Assembly (NCBI GenBank): GCA_017936205.1
Contig: JAGBGB010000141.1
Span: 1-19,359, forward strand
Direction: 5' to 3'
DNA length: 19,359 nt
From: Oscillospiraceae bacterium
Lineage (GTDB): Bacteria > Bacillota > Clostridia > Oscillospirales > Oscillospiraceae
Below the pieces are notes generated by a model. That model was not told the origin of the DNA and made no database searches. It saw only the letters and a program-made list of their open reading frames with translations. Below are positions 7,460 to 16,961 of this stretch, one piece after another. The position numbers were made by a program, and so were the translations under genes. Positions within the stretch are counted from its first letter, which is position 1. Each line of letters begins with the position of its first letter.

Positions 7460-7491
7460 CAGCAGAGGCATTGCTGCCTCTGCTGCTTTTT
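7460..7491 (+). terminator. Rho-independent terminator just inside the prophage, facing the split cotJC
   Basis: CAGCAGAGGCA (7460-7470) pairs perfectly with TGCCTCTGCTG (7475-7485) around the loop TTGC, then C and six T's follow. It starts 27 bases past the cotJC junction and 3 bases remain between the T-run and the stop of the giant minus-strand gene (7494). On the plus strand it should stop cotJ transcripts from running antisense into phage genes. On the minus strand the same stem lies just after the giant gene's stop, but only a weak T-tract (GGTTT) follows, so it may act in both directions with unequal strength. Confidence 0.8.
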
Positions 7492-7493
7492 TG

Positions 7494-10400
7494 TTATTCA
7501 GGATCATCTTTGTGGACTTCGTAGTAGAATTCTTCTGCGTACCATTGGTAGAAAGGATTGCTCTTCCCTTCCTTTGCATCCGTGACCATTTGGAATAGTA
7601 CAGTTTCTTCTTGGAGAGTCAGTCCCATGCCCATGATGTACTCATGAGCCTCTTTCTGAGAAACACCACCCTTCCCATCAGTGTTTGCATTCTTCAGAAC
7701 CTCGGTATACCATTCAGGTTTGATACCGTACCGCAAGCCGACAGCAAGCAGCTTCTTTTCCAAATCACTGGCGAAGACGCTCATAGCCTTTACTTTCACA
7801 GAATCGCTCTGTCCGGTAGCCGTTATCGCTGCCATTTTATCAACCTTGTTTCCGGTCATAACTACGATATCGTTCACCTGATTCCAGTTCAAGCCTGCTT
7901 TGGTCAATGCCTTTGTTATTGCCGCTGATGAATTGCTGGCAACTACATCCAACCAGATTGCCTTCTCCTGTTTGTCGGACCATCCCATAGCCTCAATGAG
8001 CTCCATGCTCTTTCTTGCCTTCAAGCATGTTACGGTATCACCGGATGTATCCTTTCCGCTTACTTCGGACAGCTCCACACGGAATGCAATATAGTCAGCA
8101 AGAGAGATCCCATTGTCCTGAGCTGTGTCCCCCTGAATCACCCACTTGTCAATCTCCTTATCCGGGACAAGTTCGTGGGCAACTGAAGATGCAGCATACT
8201 TATAGAGCTTGTCTATTAAGGCTGTCTTCCCCTCATCCTTTGCTTCTGCGTATACATCAGAAGCGAGGAGATCTCCAATAGCAGGAGAAACGATCTCGCG
8301 CCAAAGCTCTCTGTACTCCCCCTGTTGTGAAGGACTCAGTTCTACCGTGATCTGCTCCCCCTGCTCATCAGTATAGGAAATTGAAGTAGGGATCCCGGCT
8401 GGAACCGCACCAACCCCACCGGAAAGATACAGTCGAGCAATTTCTTCCTTATCTTGGGCACTCATGCCGGAAGTTCGATTGTCAAGCAATACCGAAATAG
8501 CTTCGTGAATGGTTTTCCTGGATTCCTTGCTAAGGTCTGCTTTGGTGATCTCGTCCCACCAGTTTTCACGCTTTGCTACAAACTCAGGTGCAAACCAACG
8601 AGCGCACATATAGAGATACTTTTCCAGATTTTCTGCAGGGATACCAAACATTTTGGAAAAAGCAAAAGCAGTATCTTTAATAGCCTTTCTTCCTTTCAAG
8701 AAGTCACCAGTTTTCAAATCACGAATGAGATTGAGGCCTTCCGTCACGGCATCATTTACCATACCTAAGGCATTTACCTCAGCATCCCACCACCTCTTGT
8801 CATCATCTATCGCGACCTCTACAGCAGCATACAACCATTCACCACAGGTAAGGAAACCACAATAGCTCTCCACAACCCCACGGCCTACATAGTCAGCAAC
8901 AGCTCCCCAGTCCCATTCGCCGTTTTCATCACGGAACTCCTCATCGTCAAAGCGAAGGTTTTTCAATAGAACCCCCACAAAAGCACAGCCGATCTGTCCG
9001 GTCAGAGTGCCGATCACGGTTCTCGCCGCGAACTTTCTTGCGTTAGCCAAAGCTTTTTTATTCTCTGTATTACCGTTTGCTTTATATTCTTTTTTCGCTG
9101 CCCTCAATCTCCCTGCTGCCTCAACCAGCATATTGTACTGCTGATAAGAGTCTGTGCGGAACATGGTCAGGAAGCGGGATAGATTACCGGCATTGGCTCT
9201 TGTGATTTGAGGACGCTCCATCATGGTGGAGTTAGACTGCGTTTTCAACACAACATCATTGAACAGCTTTGCAACCTCGCACCAATAGCGATCTGTGCCT
9301 TCTGCTATTTCCGCTTCCGTGCCGGGCTTCAGTCCCATATCCTTCTGCACACGGTACTCGCAACCTGCAAGGATCCTCCTTGTTGTCCAGCTATCCATTT
9401 TCTGAGTAGCATTGAATACCCACGGAAGAGCATCGCCGAACTCCCGACGCTTTAGCACATCACTTAATTCTGTGGTTGCGTTCCCCTGATTTCTATACCA
9501 GTATACAGCACTGTACTTTTCCAGTGTCTTAACATCCTGTTTCATGCTTTGGAGCTTTAGACCGTGGATCAGCCCTCCCATCTTCAGGTAAGGCAGTGCC
9601 ACCGGAAAGCTGGTAGTCTGCTTCATGAGAGAGGAAAGATTCGCTGAGATCACAGCCTTTGCATAGTTGCCACGGAGCTTCACTGCAAAATCCGTCATGT
9701 AATCCTTGCTACTGTCCGGGAGCTGCAGATCTGCAGACAATTTATCAATATACTTCTTTGCACTTTCCCCCCACTTCTGTTTCAATGTTTTCATTACACT
9801 TCCTGAGAAGGCATTCCCCTTCACATGGAAGACCTGTCCCAGTACAGCATTCAGATCTCGGAGTGGCACAGAATAGCCGTAATATTTGGAGATACTTTCG
9901 ATATGCTCCATAAGCGCATCTGTAGCATCCTGAAGAACAATTGGGTTACTTGCATGCTTTCTCTCATTCACGACCGAGGCCGTAGCTGCTACAGAAAGAT
10001 CTCGCTTGATGGTATCATTCTGCGCGTTAAGGAAATCAGGGTCTGTTTTGATATGGTAATAATGTTCACCACCGGCACGCTCAAAGCCATCAAGGACCAT
10101 AGAAACCTCGTTGATGCAATCCTTAGCCATACCGTTAAAGTAGGATTCACAGAGCCGTGCAAAAGCCTTTTCCTGCTCCGTGCAATTCTTTACGATTGCA
10201 CGAACGGTAGCAGGATCCATCATAACAAGCACACCTCTGGCATAAGCATCCTTCATTTTCCCCTTCTGGTATTGTTCCTTAACAGGGATCAGTATGCCAC
10301 CCTCTTTGATATGCCTAAGGTTGTCCTCATTCATGCTGTGAAGCAAGAGAGAAATGCGCATCATGGGTGTAATTTCTATCTCAGATGTAATTACAGACAT

Positions 10401-13400
10401 TTTATCCTTTGTGATTTTAAAGCCACTGGGAACAGAAACTTTGATCCACTGTGCCTCTGAGCCCGCTGCAGTTTTCAACCACTTCTGGTTTTCCTTCTTT
10501 GCTAAGAAGCTGTCAAAGATCCGCATTGCGTTCATCTGATATCGCATCTGCCGTTCCTGTCCTGTAGATAGCTCTTGCCCCAAACGCTCAAAGGTGCCAT
10601 TCGCCCAACCGGATATCTGTCCAAAGAAGCGTTTAGCATCCAAGTGGTTCAATGTGAGCTTGCGAAGTTTCCCATCCTTGCTGCCCTCAGATTCCCATAT
10701 TTCTTGATCAACTTCTCGAGCAGCCTGTTCCACCTCTTGGTTCCTGGCATCTGCCAATAGCTTCTTGCTATTTTGGATGGCATTTGTAATACTGCAAACG
10801 ACGCGCCCCAGCTCTACCACATCTTCAATGCTCATGTTATCAAGCTGCTGATTATCCAGTCTGTCCAGGCGAGCTTCCACATAGGGAGACCTAAGGAAGT
10901 TCGCCTCCTCTTTCGCTTGCTGTTCCAGGTATAACCGCTTCAGTTCCTGCAGATCCTCCAGACCTCTTGCAGAAATACTTCTGGCTACAACATCGATCCC
11001 CTTCAATGCTTCATCAATTGCTTTCCTGTGTTCAGGGCTGGCACGCTTCCGCATCTTGTTCAGCTTTTGAATTGCAGCCATGACATTCTTTCTCGCCTGA
11101 GTTTCCATAGCCGCCGCACGCTTCCGTTCTAAGGTGGTACGGTATAGATCGTAATCCTTCATCCGTTGACGAAGGGACTGCTGGCGGAGGCGAACTTCAA
11201 GATCAGCCTTCTGTGCAAAGATATCCAGAAGCTTATCTACCTTGGACTCCAGCTCCTCCATCTGCTCCTCTACACTCCAACCGAACTCTTCACTTTCGCG
11301 CTGCATCATTTCGGCAATGGTCAGCTTCTCTGCCTTCCCTTCCTCGGCGAGATCCACAATCATTTCAAGCTGGGTTTTCAGGTCGTTCTCTCCATCAAAC
11401 TGGCCGCCGAACTCTGTCTTGAGCGCCATTGTCCAGACATCGATGCCCATATCTGACTGATCCGAGGTCAAGAAAATTCGATTGCCCCAAGCTCTGTTCT
11501 GGAAGGCTTTCCAGTCATCCCCAAACTCAGCTCTTACGCTTTCGTTGACATAGATCCTTCCCTGTGTCATGTAGCTTCTGACATTCTGGAAGTATTCTTC
11601 CGGGTATGCCAGCTTTTCTCCGTGATCCATGAGGGCATCAAATAATTCCTTCCTGTCCTCGTGAGAAAGAGAACCCTGTTGAAGAAGCTTGTCCGAGAAC
11701 TTATCAATCAGCTCTCCCAGCTCCAGTCTGGTTCCCTCTCTAACAGAGAATAGATTCAGAAGATCCTGCTTCAGTTCCTTCTGTGCAGTCCGTGCCTTTT
11801 GGTTGACAATCTCGGCTTCCTTCTTCTCTTTAGCACGCTTTCGCTCTTCTGCCTTTCTCAGCTTTTCCTTTTCCATCAAAGCAGCCTTGTCGATCTGCAT
11901 TGTCTCCCTGATCAGTTCGATTCTGGCATCTATATTCCGGGCAGCCTCCTCTGATAATGCACCGATCTTCCGCATTTCCGCTTTCAGCTCCCGCTGCAGA
12001 GAGATCGCTCTCTCACTGGATTTCACTCTGGATCTGAGAGTATGGATCGGAGCACTCTGAGCCCGACGCTCCTTCTCCTCTCGTGCCTTGTGGTAATACT
12101 GTTCAAGAGCCTCCTCTTCAGAGGGAAGGCCTTCCGGCGCATCATCCTCTTCCATCCGCCGAGCATACCCCGCATCCAGCTCCCGAGCCTCGTCATCAAC
12201 AGAATAGCGGATATCGGTCCTGTCTTCGTTGAATCTTTGGGACAGAGGAATCACATTGCCATTATCATCATAGGTCACAGGATTGGCAGATTTGATTTGC
12301 TCTGAGCTCTTAATCACATAGGAAATCCCTCTGTCCTTTACTTCCTCTCCATAGCCACCGGTTCCACCTTCGTCCAGCAGAATAGCCGTATAATCGTAAC
12401 CTTCCTCCTCGAAGAATTCCACAAGGTCGTCCCCATCTGTCCAGTCCGGTAAGCCACGGTCAGACAGTGGTGCACCATTGCCCCACTGGCGATAGAATTG
12501 GGTCTCAAAGATTCTCCTTTCTCTCGCTTGCCTCGTATCAAAAGCATTCCCCGGTCTCAAGAAAACATCATAGGTTCTGGGGTTCGTCGCCGTTTTCTTG
12601 TAATTAACACTGGCACTCTGATTTTGGTATGTATCCGCATACTCCTTGTCCTCTGTGAAGTATTGCCACTCTCTGAATTCATGAAAGGTTCCGTTGGGTG
12701 TGCCGTGATAGGCCCTGACAGAGAAACCTGCCTTCTTAGCAGCTTCATCCACCATTCGTTGTGCTGTTTCCATGTCTCCATCTTCTACTGCACCGAGATA
12801 GGCTTCATCATCAACAGAAAAATTCTGCTTGACAGATTCTTCTTTTTGCTGTATATTCTTCTCAGAGGAACTGCTTTTTATGTGCGAGCCCCTTCCGTTT
12901 TCGGTTGAGGGCACGACGCCGTGAGCAGTTCCTTTTCTTTTGTCAATTGCTCGAATGTTATTAATTTCATAAATAATTCTTCGATCTCTTCCATCGGCAA
13001 TATTTAGCAGAGCGTCATAAATCACACCATCCCTATTGACGATAAATACATGACGATAGATCCAGCCATTCTCATCCATCCATTGATGATTCTTTTCATC
13101 ACTTCGGCTTTCCCTATCAGACACAGTCAGGAGTTCTGATAAATGGACAGTCGCCAGAGCTTTTATATTGTCTCCATAATACCTTGCAATTTTATCAATT
13201 ACCCTATGTTTGTTTTTAGCACCGGACTTCTTTACACGATCATCCGTTCTTGCCACTTCGACAGTCTCGGCATTTCCGTTTTCATCAAACATCGTTAGTC
13301 GCTGTCCTGCTAAGTTATTATAAACAAAATCGCCGAGTTTCGATTTCCAATACCGCGGTTTAGTATTGTTAAAAAGATCTGTATCGAGAACTACGCAATT

Positions 13401-16400
13401 CTCGTATATGCCTTTTTCTCCCTCAACAATCCTTTCTATAGAGAACAGCTGTCCCGGAGGAGCCGTCTTTTGTTCCGTTGCCTTTCGATTTTGGGCAGCT
13501 CTTTGCACGCTGTCGCTCTGGCTTTTGAGGATCTTCTTTGCGCCGGTAGTATTACGCCTGACTCGGTTGATCTCTCCGTATGCGTCTGCAAAGATCTCCC
13601 CTGCATACTTCATTGCAAGAGCACGCTCTGCCTCTTCTGTCATGCCGTCTTCAAAGGTGCCATATACTCCATCAAAAGCTTCTACATAGCTGTAGATCAG
13701 GGACATAAGCTCCTGCTTGCCATACTGTTCTTCCAGTGCATCCACAAGACCGGGGAGCAGATCGGGGTTGTTATGAACAATATCATGAAAATCCTCATGT
13801 TTATAGATCTGCTCTGCACTTCTACTGAGCTTATCCGCCTTGATATAATAGGTCACCGAACCATCCGCTGCAACCTGTCGGATCCCCTCATGGGCATATA
13901 CCTTCTTGGTTACAGGATCCACCGTTTCCATTCTGCCGACCACAAGAACCAGCTTCTGACCTCTGGCTTCCACCTCATCCCGGATCCTCGACCAGCTTTC
14001 AGACTCCCCGATCCTCTCAGCAGGGATCACACGAAGATCTGCCGTCGTACTTCCGCCGATGATCCCTATTTCCCTTGAGCTTTGAGTCGCTGCATTTGCT
14101 CGTATATCATCAACGATAGCCTTCTCCGTCTTTCCCTTGCCTCGGGGGACTGATCTGCTTGTGCTTTCTGCCATGCTTCCAGTCTGTCCTTCGGTACCCA
14201 AACCTGCCGGCCGTTGGCTGCTGTCATCAAGACCTTCTGCTCCACTATAGTTCACTCCTTCTTCACGCTGCTCATTCAGGGCAGCGTTATTATTTTGTCT
14301 CTCCATCTGAGTATATTCCAAGGCGTCAAGATGATACTGGGCAATTTCACGGCTCTTCTCGTCCTGGGAGCTATCATCTCTCTTCGCCCGGTACTCCTCG
14401 ATCTGCTGCTGTAATTTCTCGTCAGAATACTCCTGAGCTTTCTCGAAGGTATCCTCACGCCAGAGTTCCATATCCTCCGTCTGGTCAACAACATCTCCGG
14501 AACGATCCCGGGTAAAGCGTTCCCCGGCATGCTCCTGCTCATACTGCTCCCAGTCCGGCATAAGGACTTCCGTCTCCCCCAGTTCCTCAATGATAGCCTC
14601 ATTCTGCATTACCAACTGTCTTATCTGAGAACCGGACAACTTCTTACCCCTATCCAACCTATCCTTCATTTTTTGAGCAAAAGCATTGTTAGGATCGAGT
14701 TTAAGAGCTTCCGCAACCAGAGCCTCCGGCTCCGCACCGTAAATCTGCAATGCCCGATTATCTCGATCCGCCTCAAATGCTCTCCTGTTCATATGACCGT
14801 TGAGAACTCTGGGAGCTCCGAAGCCTCCGGCACTCATACCACCAGAGAGAGAACCTGCTAAGCCCGACTCTGCCACTTGTGTTATATTGTCCAGGAACAC
14901 ACGAGAACGAGCCTGATCATAGCTCAAGCCTTCATTCATATATGCTTCAACCGCAAGGGAATTCTGGGACAAGTTCCCCATATTTGCAGAATCCACAATC
15001 AGGTTCAGAATCTCAGAAGACATTTCCTCCGTTCCTTCTGTAAAAGACTGCATCCCGACAGCTTTCATCAAAGATTTCAAGCCTGTTACGCTATCAGCAC
15101 CCTTCAGTAGCTGATCAATAGAGAAATGCTCTGTCAGTGCTTCAATCGCACCTGCAGCAATGCCACCACGGAGAGCCTGTTCTCTGCTGCCACCTCTGGC
15201 AAGGATCTCGTTTGCCGTTTCCCCGGCTCCTGCCAGAGACATAAAGAAGGTCGCTCCCTTGCCGAAGGACATAGCATTGGCAGCAGAATCCGCTGCAGAC
15301 ATACCTGCATTGTAGACAAAGGACCAGAAATCGCTCTTAATATCGTCATCTGTTGCGATTCTGATTCTTGTTGCACCATCTGTGTGTGCAATTCGAGGTA
15401 CATAGGTATTAGGATCATCCGTGTCGGATCCTTTCCCTCCCATAGCACCCAATTGAGTGGCTGCCACCAGAGGAGAAACAAGCACCTTATGAGGAACACT
15501 AAGAATATTCATGCCGATCTTTTCCCATGCACTTGCATTCTCCCAAAATTCCTTAAAGGCCTTTTCCTCTTCCTCCGCTAACCCCTGTTGCACAGTATTC
15601 TCCATGTACAGCCGTACAACTTCCGTATCATATCCCTGTTCCTTCAATGTTCGGTTCATAAGGTCAGACTTGTTGCCCTGTTCCTCCTGGGCCATGCGGA
15701 TCATCTCCGCACCATTAGAAGTATTGATACCGGTAAGATCTACACCACACTTCTCTTTCAAGAACTTCAACAGGTATCTTGTCCGAGCGTTATCCGCTGT
15801 CACCACACTGTCAGTTCCGAAGCCCAGTTCATCGTACAACTGATCCAGAACATAATAGGCAGTCTGTGCTCTGGTGAATGAATCCATCTGTGCCTTGCTT
15901 CCCTCATGCTGCTGAGCTTTCTGTACCTCCTGTCTGGCACGATCCATGAAGGCTGTCGTGCCCAGAATGGTCTTGTAGCTTTCCCCACTGGAAACAAGGT
16001 GTTCGAAGCCGTACTCGTCCCCCAACTCCAGCTGAGAGACAAGTCCCATATAGTTATTCTCACGACTCTGGATAGAATCCGCATCAATGCCATATCCATC
16101 CCGAAGAAGCTGCTTATAAGCCTTGCCTTCCATCGAGTGCATAAGGTTGTACAGCTCCTCCCAGTTCCCACGGTCTGCCAGATCCAGAATGTGAGCCCGC
16201 GCAGCCTGTGCCTCTTTGCCCACCTTGTTACCCTTTCCTTCGTTCATGGAATTTGCCACAGAATGAAGGTAGTCACTGTCTGTCACCTGCTCTATAAACC
16301 TAACTGCCTCGTCCCTATCTTCAGGACTAAAGTCTTCCTGTGCCATTTGTCGCAGATGATAATCTACCTCCTGCCACAATCCCTTCTGCAAGGCTGCGTT

Positions 16401-16949
16401 TACCTTATCCTTGTAGCTGTCTAAGGAGTGATCATACTCATAGATCCCATAAGACGAATGAGACGCCTTCCTATTAAAGGGGTCCGAAGCCATATTGAAG
16501 GGGGCTTTGGGAGCCTGTGTGCTAAGGTCGGGAGGAGGGAGCTTTACCTGATTCCCGGTGATCAGATCGAAGTCATTCAGTACAGCCTCGTAGCTGTCCA
16601 ATTCCTCCCGGATGCTTGTTAGCTCCTCCTCAGAGAAATACTTTGCGTAGCGGTCAAAATAGTCCCTCTGCTTCGCTAAATTGGTTCTCCACTGCCTGCC
16701 TTGAGCACTGCACTTTCTCTGTGCAGACTCTAATCCGGATGAAACTGCATCGATTGCCTCCTGATTATAGGCATGAAAGTCCCTTCTGAAATCATCCATG
16801 CCGGACGCCGCATAGAATTTTTGCTTCATTGCCGGGGCCGCATTCTGTTCCTGCTGCTTCAGGTACTGGTCAAAGGTTGCGATCCTCCCGGAGCCTTGCT
16901 GCTGTTCCGGCTGTTCCTTTTGCTGTTTGAGGTATTCCTCGAAGGTCAT
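7494..16949 (-). CDS. Giant phage polyvalent/internal-virion protein with zincin and ADP-ribosyltransferase-like domains (3151 aa)
   Basis: Order: duplicated short motif TFEEYLKQQ/TFDQYLKQQ (2-10 and 25-33); helical, Gln-rich region to ~470; Ala/Gly-rich amphipathic stretch (~480-720, with GGIAAGAIEALTEHFS and TEGTEEM); zincin metallopeptidase (H1051-E-D-F-H1055, probable third ligand E1118 in GEIFADAYG); LPD3-like region (~1170-1340); ART-PolyVal-like ADP-ribosyltransferase (Y1414-H1415-G-T, FFT ending at T1432, E1550-Q-I-K-S-A); charged coiled coils (~1590-1960); PLxRFG/LPD38-like region (~2000-2750) with a hydrophobic segment near 2640-2665; C-terminal part with an EF-hand-like NTDGKGGVSQKE. 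Known giant phage proteins of this type are thought to be packaged and injected with DNA to counter host defences. ATG at 16949 follows AAGGAGG; the gap from the previous stop is 12 bases. Zincin and ART calls are fairly firm, the LPD3 and PLxRFG-type calls tentative. Confidence 0.85.
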   Translation of the reverse strand: MTFEEYLKQQKEQPEQQQGSGRIATFDQYLKQQEQNAAPAMKQKFYAASGMDDFRRDFHAYNQEAIDAVSSGLESAQRKCSAQGRQWRTNLAKQRDYFDRYAKYFSEEELTSIREELDSYEAVLNDFDLITGNQVKLPPPDLSTQAPKAPFNMASDPFNRKASHSSYGIYEYDHSLDSYKDKVNAALQKGLWQEVDYHLRQMAQEDFSPEDRDEAVRFIEQVTDSDYLHSVANSMNEGKGNKVGKEAQAARAHILDLADRGNWEELYNLMHSMEGKAYKQLLRDGYGIDADSIQSRENNYMGLVSQLELGDEYGFEHLVSSGESYKTILGTTAFMDRARQEVQKAQQHEGSKAQMDSFTRAQTAYYVLDQLYDELGFGTDSVVTADNARTRYLLKFLKEKCGVDLTGINTSNGAEMIRMAQEEQGNKSDLMNRTLKEQGYDTEVVRLYMENTVQQGLAEEEEKAFKEFWENASAWEKIGMNILSVPHKVLVSPLVAATQLGAMGGKGSDTDDPNTYVPRIAHTDGATRIRIATDDDIKSDFWSFVYNAGMSAADSAANAMSFGKGATFFMSLAGAGETANEILARGGSREQALRGGIAAGAIEALTEHFSIDQLLKGADSVTGLKSLMKAVGMQSFTEGTEEMSSEILNLIVDSANMGNLSQNSLAVEAYMNEGLSYDQARSRVFLDNITQVAESGLAGSLSGGMSAGGFGAPRVLNGHMNRRAFEADRDNRALQIYGAEPEALVAEALKLDPNNAFAQKMKDRLDRGKKLSGSQIRQLVMQNEAIIEELGETEVLMPDWEQYEQEHAGERFTRDRSGDVVDQTEDMELWREDTFEKAQEYSDEKLQQQIEEYRAKRDDSSQDEKSREIAQYHLDALEYTQMERQNNNAALNEQREEGVNYSGAEGLDDSSQRPAGLGTEGQTGSMAESTSRSVPRGKGKTEKAIVDDIRANAATQSSREIGIIGGSTTADLRVIPAERIGESESWSRIRDEVEARGQKLVLVVGRMETVDPVTKKVYAHEGIRQVAADGSVTYYIKADKLSRSAEQIYKHEDFHDIVHNNPDLLPGLVDALEEQYGKQELMSLIYSYVEAFDGVYGTFEDGMTEEAERALAMKYAGEIFADAYGEINRVRRNTTGAKKILKSQSDSVQRAAQNRKATEQKTAPPGQLFSIERIVEGEKGIYENCVVLDTDLFNNTKPRYWKSKLGDFVYNNLAGQRLTMFDENGNAETVEVARTDDRVKKSGAKNKHRVIDKIARYYGDNIKALATVHLSELLTVSDRESRSDEKNHQWMDENGWIYRHVFIVNRDGVIYDALLNIADGRDRRIIYEINNIRAIDKRKGTAHGVVPSTENGRGSHIKSSSSEKNIQQKEESVKQNFSVDDEAYLGAVEDGDMETAQRMVDEAAKKAGFSVRAYHGTPNGTFHEFREWQYFTEDKEYADTYQNQSASVNYKKTATNPRTYDVFLRPGNAFDTRQARERRIFETQFYRQWGNGAPLSDRGLPDWTDGDDLVEFFEEEGYDYTAILLDEGGTGGYGEEVKDRGISYVIKSSEQIKSANPVTYDDNGNVIPLSQRFNEDRTDIRYSVDDEARELDAGYARRMEEDDAPEGLPSEEEALEQYYHKAREEKERRAQSAPIHTLRSRVKSSERAISLQRELKAEMRKIGALSEEAARNIDARIELIRETMQIDKAALMEKEKLRKAEERKRAKEKKEAEIVNQKARTAQKELKQDLLNLFSVREGTRLELGELIDKFSDKLLQQGSLSHEDRKELFDALMDHGEKLAYPEEYFQNVRSYMTQGRIYVNESVRAEFGDDWKAFQNRAWGNRIFLTSDQSDMGIDVWTMALKTEFGGQFDGENDLKTQLEMIVDLAEEGKAEKLTIAEMMQRESEEFGWSVEEQMEELESKVDKLLDIFAQKADLEVRLRQQSLRQRMKDYDLYRTTLERKRAAAMETQARKNVMAAIQKLNKMRKRASPEHRKAIDEALKGIDVVARSISARGLEDLQELKRLYLEQQAKEEANFLRSPYVEARLDRLDNQQLDNMSIEDVVELGRVVCSITNAIQNSKKLLADARNQEVEQAAREVDQEIWESEGSKDGKLRKLTLNHLDAKRFFGQISGWANGTFERLGQELSTGQERQMRYQMNAMRIFDSFLAKKENQKWLKTAAGSEAQWIKVSVPSGFKITKDKMSVITSEIEITPMMRISLLLHSMNEDNLRHIKEGGILIPVKEQYQKGKMKDAYARGVLVMMDPATVRAIVKNCTEQEKAFARLCESYFNGMAKDCINEVSMVLDGFERAGGEHYYHIKTDPDFLNAQNDTIKRDLSVAATASVVNERKHASNPIVLQDATDALMEHIESISKYYGYSVPLRDLNAVLGQVFHVKGNAFSGSVMKTLKQKWGESAKKYIDKLSADLQLPDSSKDYMTDFAVKLRGNYAKAVISANLSSLMKQTTSFPVALPYLKMGGLIHGLKLQSMKQDVKTLEKYSAVYWYRNQGNATTELSDVLKRREFGDALPWVFNATQKMDSWTTRRILAGCEYRVQKDMGLKPGTEAEIAEGTDRYWCEVAKLFNDVVLKTQSNSTMMERPQITRANAGNLSRFLTMFRTDSYQQYNMLVEAAGRLRAAKKEYKANGNTENKKALANARKFAARTVIGTLTGQIGCAFVGVLLKNLRFDDEEFRDENGEWDWGAVADYVGRGVVESYCGFLTCGEWLYAAVEVAIDDDKRWWDAEVNALGMVNDAVTEGLNLIRDLKTGDFLKGRKAIKDTAFAFSKMFGIPAENLEKYLYMCARWFAPEFVAKRENWWDEITKADLSKESRKTIHEAISVLLDNRTSGMSAQDKEEIARLYLSGGVGAVPAGIPTSISYTDEQGEQITVELSPSQQGEYRELWREIVSPAIGDLLASDVYAEAKDEGKTALIDKLYKYAASSVAHELVPDKEIDKWVIQGDTAQDNGISLADYIAFRVELSEVSGKDTSGDTVTCLKARKSMELIEAMGWSDKQEKAIWLDVVASNSSAAITKALTKAGLNWNQVNDIVVMTGNKVDKMAAITATGQSDSVKVKAMSVFASDLEKKLLAVGLRYGIKPEWYTEVLKNANTDGKGGVSQKEAHEYIMGMGLTLQEETVLFQMVTDAKEGKSNPFYQWYAEEFYYEVHKDDPE

Positions 16950-16961
16950 AAGTGTCCCTCC

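Noticed and set aside
7434..7500. A tRNA or small RNA gene at the phage end as the integration target
   Set aside because: The only structure is a simple terminator hairpin; no cloverleaf is visible, and the conserved sequence at the junction is cotJC coding sequence.
7434..7598. The rest of the cotJC frame to 7598 as a genuine gene end
   Set aside because: The sequence after QYGG has no CotJC similarity, crosses a strong terminator and is antisense to the giant phage gene.
13470..14078. Plus-strand open frame of 202 codons opposite the giant phage gene
   Set aside because: Antisense to the zincin-containing region, without ribosome site or family resemblance.
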